Source: Pseudomonas protegens (GTDB taxonomy: Bacteria > Pseudomonadota > Gammaproteobacteria > Pseudomonadales > Pseudomonadaceae). Taken from it: a stretch of 64,000 nucleotides of DNA. The position numbers and the translations under genes are program-made. Location: contig NZ_CP060201.1 of the NCBI RefSeq assembly GCF_013407925.2, positions 3,658,001 to 3,722,000 of the forward strand. Reading direction: 5' to 3'. Numbering within the stretch: the first letter of the stretch is position 1; every line of letters starts with the position of its first letter. This document shows, in pieces, positions 1 to 9,787 of this stretch. The notes under the pieces were generated by a model. The model was not told the DNA's origin. It saw only the letters and a program-made list of their open reading frames with translations, and searched no databases.

Positions 1-1
1 A

Positions 2-493
2 GTTGATGCCCAAGAGCTGATTAGCCTCTATTCCTCATGGGTCGATAAGTACCCGATTGCGGTACTGGAAGATGGCCTCTCGGAAGACGATTGGTCGGGT
101 TGGAGGCAATTGAATGCTGCACTGGGTGATCGGATCGAGTTGGTGGGAGATGACCTGTTCGTCACCAACGTCGAACGGATTCAGCGAGGCATCACAGAAA
201 ACGTCGCCAATGCCGTACTGATCAAACCCAATCAAATCGGAACCCTGACTGAGACCAAAGCCGCCATCGAAATGGCCTACGGGGCAAATTGGGGAGCGAT
301 GGTTTCTCATCGTAGCGGCGAGACTGTGGACAGCTTCATCGCTGATCTGACCGTTGCCATGGGGACTGGCCATCTCAAGACAGGAGCTCCATGCCGGGGT
401 GAGCGCGTTGAGAAATACAATCAGTTTCTGCGAATAGAAGAGCACCTGGGAAGCCGTGCCATCTATGCAGGACATGATGCGTTTGTGCGGTGA
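2..493 (+). CDS. eno: Enolase, C-terminal part (gene cut by window start)
   Basis: The reading frame is open from base 2 and shows the C-terminal ~164 residues of enolase, which interconverts 2-phosphoglycerate and phosphoenolpyruvate in glycolysis. Visible family motifs are [11 protein letters not shown], the [12 protein letters not shown] loop, SHRSGET and the [10 protein letters not shown] segment near the C-terminus. The first ATG in the window (110) is internal. Pseudomonas normally has a core eno elsewhere, beside pyrG/kdsA, so this copy next to a pyrophosphatase and NhaA is probably a second, accessory enolase. Enolase is inhibited by fluoride, which is the basis for reading this block as a fluoride-tolerance cassette. 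The family is certain; the special role is inference. Confidence 0.93.
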   Translation, partial: VDAQELISLYSSWVDKYPIAVLEDGLSEDDWSGWRQLNAALGDRIELVGDDLFVTNVERIQRGITENVANAVLIKPNQIGTLTETKAAIEMAYGANWGAMVSHRSGETVDSFIADLTVAMGTGHLKTGAPCRGERVEKYNQFLRIEEHLGSRAIYAGHDAFVR

Positions 494-538
494 TATCCAC
501 CGATTTGAGGCCCGCCAGTTTGAAGTGAGAGAGACGTA

Positions 539-745
539 ATGACCCCGTCAGAGAAGCTAGTCGACTGGAACAGGAGATGGAGAATCCAGAGCGGCATTGT
601 CATTTGTAGAAAGTGCGCGGCGCAGCAGCCCCAGACATTGAGGCATCAACCGTTCGATCACCGCTTTGGCTGTGGTGAGGTCAATTCTCAATTTTCGCAA
701 CCTTGGTCTGACTTGGATGCGATCAGAAAATCATTCGTCCTATAG
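539..745 (+). CDS. Small hypothetical protein with CxxC motif
   Basis: A 68-residue frame begins at an ATG preceded by a GAGAG purine run, 45 bp after the enolase stop and in the same direction. It is basic and contains a CRKC pair followed by a later His and Cys, which could bind a metal. I recognise no family. It could be a real small gene of the cassette or simply open frame in a 350-bp gap. Confidence 0.35.
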   Translation: MTPSEKLVDWNRRWRIQSGIVICRKCAAQQPQTLRHQPFDHRFGCGEVNSQFSQPWSDLDAIRKSFVL

Positions 746-849
746 CCGGTAAATCTGTTGGTTTGGTCAGCGTAAAAATCGAATCACGTATATCCGTTGG
801 CAAAAACGTCAGCGGCATTAGTCTTTCCTAGACGCTTGGAGATATGAGC

Positions 850-1380
850 ATGAGCTACGCAGACATCCCTGCTGGTAACGCCATCCCCGATGACTTCTTC
901 ACCGTTATCGAGATTCCTGCAAACCACTCGCCGATCAAGTACGAGGTGGACAAGCCGAGTGGACAAATTTTCGTAGACCGCTTCCTCAGCACGCCCATGT
1001 TCTATCCGGCCAACTACGGGTTCATTCCAAATACGTTGAGCGATGACGGAGATCCATTGGATGTCCTGGTGATTTGCCCTTACCCGGTATCGCCTGGCGT
1101 TGTCATTCGCAGTCGCCCGGTTGGTGTGATGTACATGACTGACGAAGCCGGAGCGGATGCCAAGGTGATCGCAGTGCCTCATGAAAAACTGAATTCTATG
1201 TACAGCGACGTGAAAGAGTGCTCAGACCTCCCTGCGTTACTCCTCGCGCAGATCCAGCACTTCTTCGAAAACTACAAGGCGCTGGAGCCGGGTAAGTGGG
1301 TGAAGATGGGCCGCTGGGGAAGCGCAGATGAAGCGCGGGAAGAGATTCGCAAGTCGGTAGCGGCGTACGTCCCGAAATAA
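850..1380 (+). CDS. ppa: Inorganic pyrophosphatase (family I)
   Basis: A 176-residue soluble family I pyrophosphatase that hydrolyses PPi to two phosphates, using Mg2+ held by acidic residues. The signature [11 protein letters not shown] is present, as are the N-terminal [16 protein letters not shown] and the NYGFIPNT segment; the length is typical. The ATG at 850 is preferred over the one at 844 because the GGAGA at 838-842 lies a normal 7 nt upstream of it. Pseudomonas has a housekeeping ppa, so this is probably an extra copy. Fluoride is a strong inhibitor of this enzyme, and the pairing with a second enolase fits a fluoride-response cassette. Confidence 0.94.
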   Translation: MSYADIPAGNAIPDDFFTVIEIPANHSPIKYEVDKPSGQIFVDRFLSTPMFYPANYGFIPNTLSDDGDPLDVLVICPYPVSPGVVIRSRPVGVMYMTDEAGADAKVIAVPHEKLNSMYSDVKECSDLPALLLAQIQHFFENYKALEPGKWVKMGRWGSADEAREEIRKSVAAYVPK

Positions 1381-1489
1381 GTCATCCGCCAGATTGACTG
1401 CGTCAGCCAGGAGTAGGTACTGAGGGGCAAGTGATTTGCGATTGGCCTCTCAGTCGCTTGCAACATCAAATTTTCAGGGAAACACACGT

Positions 1490-1915
1490 ATGGAAAAATG
1501 GGTGGCTTATGCCTTCATCTCAATGTTTTTTGCCGGGTTTACTTCTGTGATCGCCAAGATGGGACTCGCAGGCATTTCAGCTGAGCTTGGTCTAACCGTT
1601 CGCACCCTGTTCGTGTGTGCCTTTGTACTCGTATTCGCGGCCTGGGCTGTTCCGACACAGGAAGTGGCCAACATCACAAGCCGAAATCTGTATTGGCTAG
1701 GACTGTCTGGCGTTACCACTGCCTTGTCGTGGATCTTCTACTACAAGGCGCTGAAGGTCGGGGATGTCGCCACGGTGGCACTAATCGATAAAGGTAGCGT
1801 GGTCGTTGCCATGCTGCTCGCCGGTCTGGTGCTTCGAGAGGTCATCACGTTGCGCATGATCGCTGGCGCGGGCTTGATCGTGGCAGGGCTGTTGGTCATA
1901 GCCAAGAAGCCATGA
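1490..1915 (+). CDS. EamA/DMT-family membrane protein, single-domain
   Basis: A 141-residue hydrophobic protein with about five membrane helices and the EamA pattern (AFISMFFAGFTSVIAKMG, YYKALKVGDVATVALIDKGSVV, AGAGLIVAGLL). Full DMT exporters have two EamA repeats (~300 residues). This is a half-length form, which in this superfamily usually works as a dimer. The ATG at 1490 starts with MEKWVAYAF and gives a normal N-terminus; an upstream in-frame start at 1436 adds a non-hydrophobic leader and is less likely. It is co-directional with eno, ppa and nhaA. The substrate is unknown. Confidence 0.85.
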   Translation: MEKWVAYAFISMFFAGFTSVIAKMGLAGISAELGLTVRTLFVCAFVLVFAAWAVPTQEVANITSRNLYWLGLSGVTTALSWIFYYKALKVGDVATVALIDKGSVVVAMLLAGLVLREVITLRMIAGAGLIVAGLLVIAKKP

Positions 1916-2117
1916 CACGGTTGAACGTCGATCAGCTCGGCGAGGACGGATAAACCTCGTGAGTATAATTTCTCATGGCGCTTGCCAGAGCCATAGTGGG
2001 ACATGGTTGAGGCTGATCTTAGCCTAGGACAATAACTGTTACAGGCTATTTGCCCAGCCATATCGATAAACCTCGGATGTTAAAATAATCGCTTTAGATC
2101 AAAGCGTAAGGACACTG

Positions 2118-3320
2118 ATGACTCACAGTAGAACTCCCGCAGAAACCCCTAGAGCAGCCGCGATCCTGGCTCGCTTCCTATCGTCGGAATCCGCTGGCGG
2201 TCTCGTACTGATGGGCGCAGCACTCGCGGCCTTAATTGTGGCCAACTCGCCTCTCTCGCAAGGTTATTTTGCCGCCTTGCACAGTGTCTGGCTGGGCATG
2301 TCTGTGGAGCATTGGGTCAATGATGGCCTGATGGCGATCTTCTTCCTGATGGTCGGACTAGAGATCAAAAGAGAGGTTCTGGCCGGCGGGCTCTCCACTT
2401 GGGGCCAGCGTGCTTTGCCGGGATTTGGTGCTTTAGGCGGCATGGTTGTGCCTGCGCTAATCTACATCGCAATCAACTGGGGTAACTCTGAGACCTTGAA
2501 GGGGTGGGCTATCCCAGCCGCTACCGACATCGCATTCGCACTGGGCGTCTTGTCGCTGCTGGGTAAGCGAGTCCCGACTTCGTTAAAGGTTTTCCTCGCA
2601 GCCTTGGCGATCATTGACGACCTGGGCGCTGTGGTCATCATCGCCTTTTTCTACACCACTGGTCTTTCCATGCCGATGTTGCTGGCATCGCTCGCAACCC
2701 TGGTCATTTTGATCGCAATGAATCGATTGGGCGTCAGACGATTATTCCCATATTTGCTGGTCGGTGGTGTGCTGTGGTTCTTCGTGCTGCAGTCGGGAGT
2801 GCATGCCACCCTTGCGGGTGTTGCCGTTGCACTGTGCGTCCCAATGGGCAAACCTGAAGAGGAGGCCCGGTCTCCACTGCTGTTCCTGGAAGAAAAGCTG
2901 CACATGTGGGTAGCGTTCGCTGTGGTGCCGATTTTCGGCTTCGCCAATGCGGGTGTTTCACTGGACGGTATTTCTATGGAGAATCTAGTCGATCCGGTTC
3001 CGCTGGGCGTAGCTCTGGGTCTGTTGGTGGGCAAGCAGATTGGCATTTTCCTATTGGCTGCTCTGGCCATTCGTACGGGCTTGGCCAAACTACCGGAAGG
3101 CAGCAATTGGGCACAGCTTTACGGCGTTGCGCTCTTGTGTGGCATCGGCTTCACGATGAGCCTGTTCATCGGCAACCTGGCATTTGCTGGATCGGCTCAC
3201 CTGATTGACGAAGTAAAGGTCGGTGTGTTGATCGGTTCGACCCTGGCTGCAATCGGTGGTGTCCTGATTTTACGGCGCAGCGCTGCTCCTGCCGCTTCGC
3301 CCGCCACGATTTCCAGTTAA
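2118..3320 (+). CDS. nhaA: Na+/H+ antiporter NhaA
   Basis: A 400-residue inner-membrane antiporter exchanging Na+ (or Li+) for protons, with about 12 helices. The ion-binding Asp-Asp pair is visible in [18 protein letters not shown], together with the family segments [39 protein letters not shown] and [15 protein letters not shown]. The start is preceded by GCGTAAGGAC. The 202-bp upstream gap from the EamA gene could hold its own promoter. Na+/H+ antiporters are among the gene classes reported downstream of fluoride riboswitches, but I find no riboswitch consensus in this gap. Confidence 0.96.
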   Translation: MTHSRTPAETPRAAAILARFLSSESAGGLVLMGAALAALIVANSPLSQGYFAALHSVWLGMSVEHWVNDGLMAIFFLMVGLEIKREVLAGGLSTWGQRALPGFGALGGMVVPALIYIAINWGNSETLKGWAIPAATDIAFALGVLSLLGKRVPTSLKVFLAALAIIDDLGAVVIIAFFYTTGLSMPMLLASLATLVILIAMNRLGVRRLFPYLLVGGVLWFFVLQSGVHATLAGVAVALCVPMGKPEEEARSPLLFLEEKLHMWVAFAVVPIFGFANAGVSLDGISMENLVDPVPLGVALGLLVGKQIGIFLLAALAIRTGLAKLPEGSNWAQLYGVALLCGIGFTMSLFIGNLAFAGSAHLIDEVKVGVLIGSTLAAIGGVLILRRSAAPAASPATISS

Positions 3321-3331
3321 GCGTAAGGTCG

Positions 3332-3372
3332 CCGGCCACAGAATATCTCCCTGATTGAAATTCAGTGGCCGG
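3332..3372 (+). terminator. Inverted repeat after nhaA
   Basis: CCGGCCAC (3332-3339) and GTGGCCGG (3365-3372) form an 8-bp perfect stem with a 25-nt loop directly after the nhaA stop and before the convergent NUDIX gene. There is no T-run, so this is at best a weak or Rho-dependent end. Confidence 0.3.
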
Positions 3373-3391
3373 GAGCTACCGAGGTATCCTT

Positions 3392-3925
3392 TCAACTGCA
3401 GATCGGCACCAACAACTCGGACGCGACTTTTTTCAGCATGAAAGTTTCGCGCTGGATGGACTGCCCCATCGATGACTCCTGACGCTGCATCACGGCTTCA
3501 TTGTGCGTTATGGCCTCATGCAGGTTGATCCAGACAGGCCGCATTCCATTAGCGATTTCGTGACTTTCCATTTTGACTGGCTCTAGCTGGGATGCCACTT
3601 CGCACACATAAAAATGCGACGTCATGTGCATTAGGTCATATTCTGGTTTCCAGTATGGCCGGTACTCCTCGATGTAACCGTAGTGCTGGAGCACCCGAAT
3701 CTCGCGAGCACCAGTCTCTTCCTCAAGCTCACGCTTAAGACCTACGATAATGTCCTCGCCAGCATCAAGGCCGCCCCCAGGAAAGCTAAAGTCGTTATAG
3801 CGCTCAGTGAACAGCAACAGGATCTGTTCGTTCCGCAACACGATTCCGCGCGCGGCATGACGACGGAATACTTTCCCTTGTATAGATTTCAGATCCGGGT
3901 GAAGGATTTCAGTTATGAGTTGCAT
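3392..3925 (-). CDS. NUDIX hydrolase
   Basis: A 177-residue protein with a complete Nudix box (GGLDAGED followed by RELEEETG, fitting Gx5Ex7REUxEExGU), so it should hydrolyse a nucleoside-diphosphate-linked substrate with Mg2+. The residues around the box are ordinary for a broad-specificity Nudix enzyme and do not reveal the substrate. The gene converges on nhaA. It lies downstream of, and in the same direction as, the usp-sulP pair, separated from it by a strong hairpin at 3967-4006. Confidence 0.85.
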   Translation of the reverse strand: MQLITEILHPDLKSIQGKVFRRHAARGIVLRNEQILLLFTERYNDFSFPGGGLDAGEDIIVGLKRELEEETGAREIRVLQHYGYIEEYRPYWKPEYDLMHMTSHFYVCEVASQLEPVKMESHEIANGMRPVWINLHEAITHNEAVMQRQESSMGQSIQRETFMLKKVASELLVPICS

Positions 3926-3966
3926 GAGGTCTCAACAGGACATGTTCAGATATTCATTAACTAGGA

Positions 3967-4006
3967 TGACCGCAGTGTTTCCAGAGTGTTGGAAACACTG
4001 CGGTCA
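3967..4006. terminator. Perfect 16-bp hairpin between NUDIX and usp genes
   Basis: The arms at 3967-3982 (starting TGACCGCAGTG) and 3991-4006 are perfectly complementary over 16 bp around an 8-nt loop. It lies 11 bp after the usp stop on the minus strand, and so probably ends the sulP-usp transcript. No U-run follows, so it may instead protect the 3' end or act with Rho. Confidence 0.5.
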
Positions 4007-4017
4007 GGCGAGTCAAT

Positions 4018-4869
4018 TCAGCGGAGCAGCAATACCGGCATGGTAGCTGTGCGGAGCATGGTTGTAGTTGTGCTACCGATCAGAAATTGTCTGATGCGCG
4101 AGTGGCCGTAGGCCCCCATGACGAGCAGATCAATTCCGTGCTCGGCCTGATACACGTGGAGCGCCGCTTCCACTTCCCCCTTTACGATCTGAGCTTGGAC
4201 GACAAAGCCAGCACTCATGAGCGTGCTCTGGGCTTTCTCCAACGCTTCTCGGTTGCCTTCCGAGTCAGCGCCAACCATAACGAGATGAATTGGTAGATTT
4301 TTGCAGAGCGGGCTGGCGGCAAGCAGCTCAACGGTTTTGTGGGCTGTGGGGCTGCCGTCAAAAGCGAGCATTACTTTTTCTGGCTTTTTATAGCTGCTGC
4401 TCGTGATCAAAATTGGACGGTGAATTGTGCGCACGACAGCTTCAATTTGGCTGCCAAGGCTGTGCACTCCACGTGTGCTGTCTTCACCCACTCGTCCAAT
4501 GACCAAGAGTCGAATATCGTCCTGAAGATCAACCAGGCTTTCTATCAAGTGTCCGTGGCGCTGCTTTAGCTCAGGAAATGCAGCTCCGCAAATGACCGTT
4601 CGCTCCCTGGCCTTTTCAAGCATGTGTTGACCTTGCTCCAGAGCAAGCCTGGCGCGCTGGGCATCCAACGTAGCCAGCTCCTCCAGCAGATGCTCTCGAC
4701 TGCCAAGGCCGATATTACCGCTCAGGTCTGCAGACGCGGGATATTTCTCCTCATCCAATACATGCAGCAAGGTAAGGGGCGCGTTAAGTTGTTGCGACGC
4801 CCATGCTGCGTAGTCGCAGACCGCCAATGAGGATTGTGAGTTATCAATGCAGGCCATTACGTGGGTCAT
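4018..4869 (-). CDS. Universal stress protein, tandem UspA domains
   Basis: A 283-residue cytoplasmic protein made of two UspA domains (about residues 1-150 and 155-283). The second carries the ATP-binding signature Gx2Gx9GS/T (GAYGHSRIRQFLIGSTTTT); the first has a weaker version around VIGRVGEDSTRG. Tandem Usp proteins are typical of Pseudomonas stress and anaerobic-survival proteins. It starts 11 bp after the SulP stop on the same strand, so the two are probably co-transcribed. The physiological signal cannot be read from sequence. Confidence 0.9.
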   Translation of the reverse strand: MTHVMACIDNSQSSLAVCDYAAWASQQLNAPLTLLHVLDEEKYPASADLSGNIGLGSREHLLEELATLDAQRARLALEQGQHMLEKARERTVICGAAFPELKQRHGHLIESLVDLQDDIRLLVIGRVGEDSTRGVHSLGSQIEAVVRTIHRPILITSSSYKKPEKVMLAFDGSPTAHKTVELLAASPLCKNLPIHLVMVGADSEGNREALEKAQSTLMSAGFVVQAQIVKGEVEAALHVYQAEHGIDLLVMGAYGHSRIRQFLIGSTTTTMLRTATMPVLLLR

Positions 4870-4880
4870 TGTCGTTCTCC

Positions 4881-6368
4881 TTAGTGGCTCATGAGCTTGT
4901 CGATGGCATCGGGTTTGTCATGCACGCCGAAGCGGTCGACGATTGTTGCACTGGCTTCATTGAGACCGAGCACTTCAACCTCGGCGCCTTCGCGGCGGAA
5001 TTTGATAACCACCTTGTCCAGCGCTGCAACCGAAGTGATATCCCAGAAATGGGCTTGGGTCAGGTCGATGGTGACTTTGTTCAGGGCTTCCTTGAAGTCA
5101 AAAACGTTGGTGAATTTGTCTGCTGAGCTGAAGAACACTTGGCCCACAACATGGTAAGTGCGATGTGATTCCGTCTCTTCCAGAGTGCTCTTGATATCCA
5201 GGTAGTGCCCGACCTTATTGGCAAAGAACAGGGAGGCCAGCAGCACACCTACCAGTACGCCGTATGCAAGGTTGTGAGTGGCCACGACGACCACGACAGT
5301 CGCCACCATGACAAGGTTGGTCGACAGCGGATGCTCTTTCAGATTGCGCAAGGAATCCCAGCTGAAGGTGCCGATGGACACCATTATCATCACAGCCACG
5401 AGTGCCGCCATGGGGATTTTGGAGAGCCATTCGCCAAGGAACACCACCATCAGCAGCAGAAAAACGCCGGCACACAATGTCGAGAGACGGGTGCGGCCAC
5501 CAGACTTCACGTTGATGATCGACTGGCCAATCATGGCGCAGCCGGCCATACCACCGAGCATCCCTGCTGCGATATTGGCAACGCCCTGGCCTTTGCACTC
5601 CCGGTTTTTGTTACTGGTGGTATCGGTCAGGTCATCGACAATGGTCGCGGTCATCATGGACTCCAGTAGGCCTACAACGGCAAGCGCTGCTGAGTACGGG
5701 AAGACGATCCGCAGAGTCTCAAAGTTCAGCGGGACTTCAGGCCACAGGAAAATCGGCAGCGTGTCCGGCAGTTGTCCCATGTCACCTACGGTGCGGATAT
5801 CCAACCCCAGGTAAATCGCGATAGCGGTCAGTGTCAGGATGCACACCAGCGGCGAAGGGATCAGCTTGCCGATCTTCGGTATATACGGAAACAGGTAGAT
5901 GATTCCCAGGCCTGCTGCGGTCATGGCGTAGACGTGCCAGGTGACGTTGGTGAGTTCGGGTAGCTGCGCCATGAAAATCAGAATCGCCAGTGCATTCACA
6001 AAGCCTGTGACTACTGAGCGCGAGACAAAGCGCATCAATGAGCCAAGCTTCAGGTAACCAGCGAGAATTTGGAGAACTCCACAAAGCAAAGTGGCTGCCA
6101 GCAAATATTGAAGCCCATGCTCTTTAACCAGTGTGACCATGAGTAGCGCCATGGCACCGGTTGCCGCTGAGATCATGCCAGGCCGACCGCCGACGAAGGC
6201 GATAACGGCGCAGATACAGAAGGAGGCGTAGAGGCCGACTTTGGGGTCGACGCCAGCGATGATAGAGAAGGCAATGGCTTCCGGGATCAACGCCAAGGCG
6301 ACAACAAGACCCGCGAGCACGTCTCCACGGACGTTGGAAAGCCACGTTTGTTTGAGTGATTGCAGCAT
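4881..6368 (-). CDS. SulP-family anion permease with STAS domain
   Basis: A ~495-residue inner-membrane transporter with 10-12 helices (residues ~1-400) and a C-terminal cytoplasmic STAS domain ([23 protein letters not shown]). SulP proteins carry sulfate, bicarbonate or other anions, often with Na+ or H+. The ATG at 6368 ([10 protein letters not shown]) is chosen because the longer frame begins with a GTG and adds eleven non-conserved residues. The gene is followed by the usp gene. Its presence beside NhaA would suit Na+-coupled uptake, but substrate and link to fluoride are inference. Confidence 0.88.
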   Translation of the reverse strand: MLQSLKQTWLSNVRGDVLAGLVVALALIPEAIAFSIIAGVDPKVGLYASFCICAVIAFVGGRPGMISAATGAMALLMVTLVKEHGLQYLLAATLLCGVLQILAGYLKLGSLMRFVSRSVVTGFVNALAILIFMAQLPELTNVTWHVYAMTAAGLGIIYLFPYIPKIGKLIPSPLVCILTLTAIAIYLGLDIRTVGDMGQLPDTLPIFLWPEVPLNFETLRIVFPYSAALAVVGLLESMMTATIVDDLTDTTSNKNRECKGQGVANIAAGMLGGMAGCAMIGQSIINVKSGGRTRLSTLCAGVFLLLMVVFLGEWLSKIPMAALVAVMIMVSIGTFSWDSLRNLKEHPLSTNLVMVATVVVVVATHNLAYGVLVGVLLASLFFANKVGHYLDIKSTLEETESHRTYHVVGQVFFSSADKFTNVFDFKEALNKVTIDLTQAHFWDITSVAALDKVVIKFRREGAEVEVLGLNEASATIVDRFGVHDKPDAIDKLMSH

Positions 6369-6401
6369 CAGAATATCCAAGGCAATGCACCGCACGCACA
6401 C

Positions 6402-6903
6402 CAGGCGAATGGCGAGCGCGTCGATACGAATTCAAATTTTGAGGATTATTTGACTGTATGCTTTAGGTGTAAGAACCGGACATACAGCAGTACGCACCGC
6501 GAGCGAAACAGGCGGGTGCGAGTATTGCGAGGGGGCGTAGCGCTAAGGCGGCGTAGGCTGCCAGTAGATCGTTTGGAGTACAGTCATTCTGGTGTTCCTG
6601 TAGCTCAGGGGGAAGTCAGAGTCGGCAGTATACAGCGAATCCGCCATAGATCGCGACCAGATGTCGAGCACTGTAGATTATCAATCCTTATTAAGCTGAG
6701 TTGAGCATGCTTGGCGGCGCGCCTTTGCTCTCCATTCTGTTTTGATAAATCACTGGTTATTTGCGGCAATTACAGTCTCAGGCTCGCTCAAGATCAGCCA
6801 GCCTATGACGATCTCAAAGATGGCCAAATCTTCATAATTTTGATCATCCCCAATGGTGATCCAAAGAGGTTAATGTTCAGCTTTTAAATCAGGGACGACC
6901 TAC
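6402..6903. other. Intergenic region between divergent sulP and arsN1-like genes
   Basis: About 500 bp with no convincing gene. Visible features are an inverted repeat CTGTATG (6454-6460) / CATACAG (6481-6487) just upstream of sulP, and an AT-rich stretch before 6904. I looked for a fluoride riboswitch on both strands and saw no match to its conserved pieces. Promoters for both flanking genes should lie here, but I cannot place them. Confidence 0.5.
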
Positions 6904-7455
6904 ATGCCTTTGAAGATTCGTACAGCGGTGCTAGCAGATGCGGCAGCCATCCAGCGCATTTACGCTCCCATCGTTTCGACAACGGCGATCTCGTTCGAAG
7001 AGATTCCGCCAAGCGCTGAGGAAATCGCTCAACGAATAGCGACAACGCTTCAAATATATCCCTACCTGGTGGCCGAAGAAGGTGGGGAGATCAAGGGCTA
7101 CGCCTATGCCAGCCAGCACCGCGCACGTCCGGCCTACCGGTGGGCGGTGGACGTGACAGTGTACATAGCTGAATCGGCTCGCCGACGGGGCGTTGGCCGT
7201 GAGCTCTATGAGACTTTGCTTCCGATCCTTGAAAAACAGTGCTTTCGCGCAGCTTACGCCGGAATTGCTCAGCCCAATGAAGGCAGTGTGGGTCTGCACG
7301 AGTCGCTGGGATTCGTCCATATCGGCACATATCCGGAGGTTGGCTTCAAGCTTGGGAAATGGCACGACGTCGGTTACTGGCGACTCGGGCTGTGCCAGGC
7401 AACTCCTCCACTGGAGCCTATTCTCTTCCCTGAGCTTGAAGTCACATCACAGTAG
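6904..7455 (+). CDS. arsN1: PAT-like GNAT acetyltransferase, probably ArsN1 (arsinothricin resistance)
   Basis: A 183-residue GNAT acetyltransferase of the phosphinothricin acetyltransferase type. Features are IYAPIVSTTAISFEEIPPS near the N-terminus, the acetyl-CoA-binding segment ESARRRGVGRELY, and GLHESLGFVHIGTYPEVGFKLGKWHDVGYW near the C-terminus. ArsN1 enzymes of this family acetylate the arsenic antibiotic arsinothricin, a glutamate analogue like phosphinothricin. The gene converges on arsO at the end of an ars operon, which favours ArsN1 over a general phosphinothricin or methionine-sulfone acetyltransferase. Family assignment is firm; the substrate is inferred from context. Confidence 0.8.
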   Translation: MPLKIRTAVLADAAAIQRIYAPIVSTTAISFEEIPPSAEEIAQRIATTLQIYPYLVAEEGGEIKGYAYASQHRARPAYRWAVDVTVYIAESARRRGVGRELYETLLPILEKQCFRAAYAGIAQPNEGSVGLHESLGFVHIGTYPEVGFKLGKWHDVGYWRLGLCQATPPLEPILFPELEVTSQ

Positions 7456-7481
7456 GCGCACTCGTTTTGCGTCGCGAGCGA

Positions 7482-8555
7482 TCAGGCTTCGCTTGTGAGA
7501 TCGCTTTGGACTTGGTTGACTACATCTCGAGCGGTGCGGGTCACTCCGATCAATGTAGCGGAGGCTAGCCCCGTCCAATCGCCGTAGCCCACCAGCCACA
7601 GATTAGGTGAAGCAACACTCCGGTTTTCATTCACGGCGACTTTACCGTCATCGTCAACGATCCCCAGGTTGGCCAGGTGGTTGAGCGCTGGAGAAAATCC
7701 AGTACACCAAATGACGGCATCGATCTTTGTCTCAGCCCCCGATGGCCACACAACACCTGTTGAGGTGAAGTGCGTAAATGGCCGCACCGTGTTCAGCACG
7801 CCGCGTGCGCGAGCTTCCTTTACCGGTGGCACCATCACAATGTCTCCCAGCCCTCCAACGGGCTGTTGAGGCTCCATCCCTTCTTGTTGCGCCTTCAATC
7901 TAGCAGTGGCCCGCTCGAACAGGACGCGGCCATCGACCTCATCTGGAAGATACTTTGGCGCTTGCTGAGTCACCCAAGTTGCGTGAGCCACCTTCGAAAC
8001 TTCGGCGTAAATCTGGGCACCCGAGTTACCGCCGCCGACGACCAGCACTGCCTTCCCCTCGAACTCACTCGGCCCAACGTATTGAGCGGAATGGATTTGC
8101 TGCCCCTCGAAAAGCTCCTTCCCTGGATAGGTGGGAATAACCGGACTGCTCCACGTGCCTGTTGCACTGATGACCGCTTTGGCATCCCAGAAAGCATCCC
8201 CGGAAAAAACGCGCAACCCGCCTTCGATGTTCTCGACATGGGTCACCCGCGTGGAGCGGATGATGGGGAAGTCATATCGGCGTTCGTACTGAGTCAGATA
8301 GTCGACAACATCGTCCCGCCCAGGAGTCCCCTCGGGTACTGCTGGCATAGGCCAGCCGGCAATTGAGCTCCAAGCAGACGGCGAGAATAGTCGGAGAGAA
8401 TCCCACCCATGCCGCCAGGCCCCTCCAGGTGCTGACTCGGCGTCGAGTAATACGTAGGAAAGGCCTGTACGCCTCAAAAAATAGGCTACGGTGAGCGCGG
8501 ATTGGCCACCGCCAATGACCACTACATCAAATTTCGAGTTTTGATTCACCATCAT
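7482..8555 (-). CDS. arsO: ArsO-like flavin-dependent monooxygenase
   Basis: A 357-residue flavoprotein with two dinucleotide-binding motifs: [19 protein letters not shown] at the N-terminus for FAD, and [17 protein letters not shown] near residue 155 for NAD(P)H. An ATG-type FAD motif ([12 protein letters not shown]) and a C-terminal [10 protein letters not shown] also fit flavin monooxygenases. ArsO proteins are a recurrent but biochemically poorly defined member of ars clusters. This is the last gene of the leftward ars operon, 29 bp after arsC. A function in organoarsenical or arsenite oxidation is inference. Confidence 0.8.
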   Translation of the reverse strand: MMVNQNSKFDVVVIGGGQSALTVAYFLRRTGLSYVLLDAESAPGGAWRHGWDSLRLFSPSAWSSIAGWPMPAVPEGTPGRDDVVDYLTQYERRYDFPIIRSTRVTHVENIEGGLRVFSGDAFWDAKAVISATGTWSSPVIPTYPGKELFEGQQIHSAQYVGPSEFEGKAVLVVGGGNSGAQIYAEVSKVAHATWVTQQAPKYLPDEVDGRVLFERATARLKAQQEGMEPQQPVGGLGDIVMVPPVKEARARGVLNTVRPFTHFTSTGVVWPSGAETKIDAVIWCTGFSPALNHLANLGIVDDDGKVAVNENRSVASPNLWLVGYGDWTGLASATLIGVTRTARDVVNQVQSDLTSEA

Positions 8556-8584
8556 CTCTCCAGGCCCATCTGCTTTACATCGGT

Positions 8585-9007
8585 TTAAACCCTGCGGCCA
8601 TTCTCATCAATGACGACTTGTCCGTCTTCTTTGACGAAGCTGCCGCGCTGCTCCTGCGGCAGAAGGTCGAGGACTGCCTCTGACGGACGACACAAGCGTG
8701 TGCCCAAAGGTGTCACGACGATGGGGCGATTGATCAGGATGGGATGAGTGATCATGGCATCGATGAGCTGGTCATCAGTCAGTGACGTATCGCCGAGTTC
8801 TAGCTCCTCGTAGGGAGTGCCTTTAATACGAAGCAGGGCCCGCACCTCAATACCCATTTCCTTGATCAACCTGACAAGCGTGGTGCGGTCAGGTGGGGTC
8901 TGTAGGTACTCAATAACAGTCGGCTCTTCTCCGCTGTTGCGGATCAGCTCCAAGGTGTTGCGAGAGGTGCCACATTGCGGGTTGTGATAGATCGTGATCT
9001 GACTCAT
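8585..9007 (-). CDS. arsC: Arsenate reductase, glutaredoxin-dependent type
   Basis: A 140-residue ArsC of the plasmid R773 family. The catalytic Cys12 lies in [16 protein letters not shown], and conserved Arg residues occur downstream ([36 protein letters not shown]). It reduces arsenate to arsenite with glutathione and glutaredoxin. The ATG at 9007 (MSQITIYHN) is the correct start; the open frame extends 30 codons upstream into arsH. It follows arsH by 19 bp. This is one of three arsenate-reductase-like genes in the operon. Confidence 0.94.
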   Translation of the reverse strand: MSQITIYHNPQCGTSRNTLELIRNSGEEPTVIEYLQTPPDRTTLVRLIKEMGIEVRALLRIKGTPYEELELGDTSLTDDQLIDAMITHPILINRPIVVTPLGTRLCRPSEAVLDLLPQEQRGSFVKEDGQVVIDENGRRV

Positions 9008-9026
9008 ACCGTTTCCTCGCGGTGAG

Positions 9027-9740
9027 TTAAATGGAGCGCTGGTTGACGCGCTTGGACAGCTCTTCAGCTGACTCTTTACGCTCGGAGTAGCGATCAACCA
9101 AGTAGTCCTGGCGACCCCGCAACAGCAGCGTGAACTTCATCAGCTCTTCCATCACGTCCACCAGTCGGTCGTAGTACGAGGACGGTTTCATACGGCCTGC
9201 CTCGTCGAACTCGGTGAACGCCTTGGCCACCGAAGATTGATTTGGGATGGTGAACATCCGCATCCATCGGCCCAGTACGCGCAGCTGATTGACCACGTTG
9301 AAAGATTGCGAGCCACCGCAGACTTGCATCACTGCAAGCGTCTTCCCTTGCGTAGGTCGTACAGCACCTATCGCCAGCGGAACCCAGTCGATCTGGGCCT
9401 TGAATACTGCGCTCATGGAGCCGTGCCGCTCAGGCGAACACCACACCTGTCCTTCAGACCATTGCATGAGTTCGCGCAATTCCGCGACTTTGGGATGTGT
9501 ATCCGGAGCATCATCCGGCAGCGGCAAACCCGAGGGATCGAAGATTTTGGTTTCGGCGCCAAACTCCTCCAACAAGCGGGCTGCTTCCTGAGTCACCAAC
9601 CGGCTGAAAGAGCGCTCTCGCGTCGATCCATACAGAAGCAAGATTCGAGGCTTATGGAGTGACGGTGTACGCGGCTCCAGTTGCTCCAACGACGGAATGT
9701 CGATCAGGTCGGCGTGTACGTTCGGCAATGTATCTTGCAT
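9027..9740 (-). CDS. arsH: ArsH, NADPH-dependent FMN reductase / organoarsenical oxidase
   Basis: A 237-residue flavodoxin-like protein with the ArsH hallmarks [36 protein letters not shown] and [20 protein letters not shown]. ArsH uses NADPH and FMN and is known to oxidise trivalent methyl- and aromatic arsenicals to less toxic pentavalent forms. It sits between the two arsC types. Its 47-bp upstream gap is the largest inside the operon. Confidence 0.96.
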   Translation of the reverse strand: MQDTLPNVHADLIDIPSLEQLEPRTPSLHKPRILLLYGSTRERSFSRLVTQEAARLLEEFGAETKIFDPSGLPLPDDAPDTHPKVAELRELMQWSEGQVWCSPERHGSMSAVFKAQIDWVPLAIGAVRPTQGKTLAVMQVCGGSQSFNVVNQLRVLGRWMRMFTIPNQSSVAKAFTEFDEAGRMKPSSYYDRLVDVMEELMKFTLLLRGRQDYLVDRYSERKESAEELSKRVNQRSI

Positions 9741-9787
9741 AAAAACTCCTACGGCGGCGCCAGGTTGGGCACCGCCTCGGTTGATCT

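Noticed and set aside
746..2117. Possible fluoride riboswitch before ppa or nhaA
   Set aside because: None of the conserved pieces I know for the crcB motif could be found in these gaps.
6595..6650. tRNA-like stretch (CTGTAGCTCAGGGGGAAG)
   Set aside because: Only a D-arm-like piece is present; no anticodon or T arm follows, and there is no CCA end.
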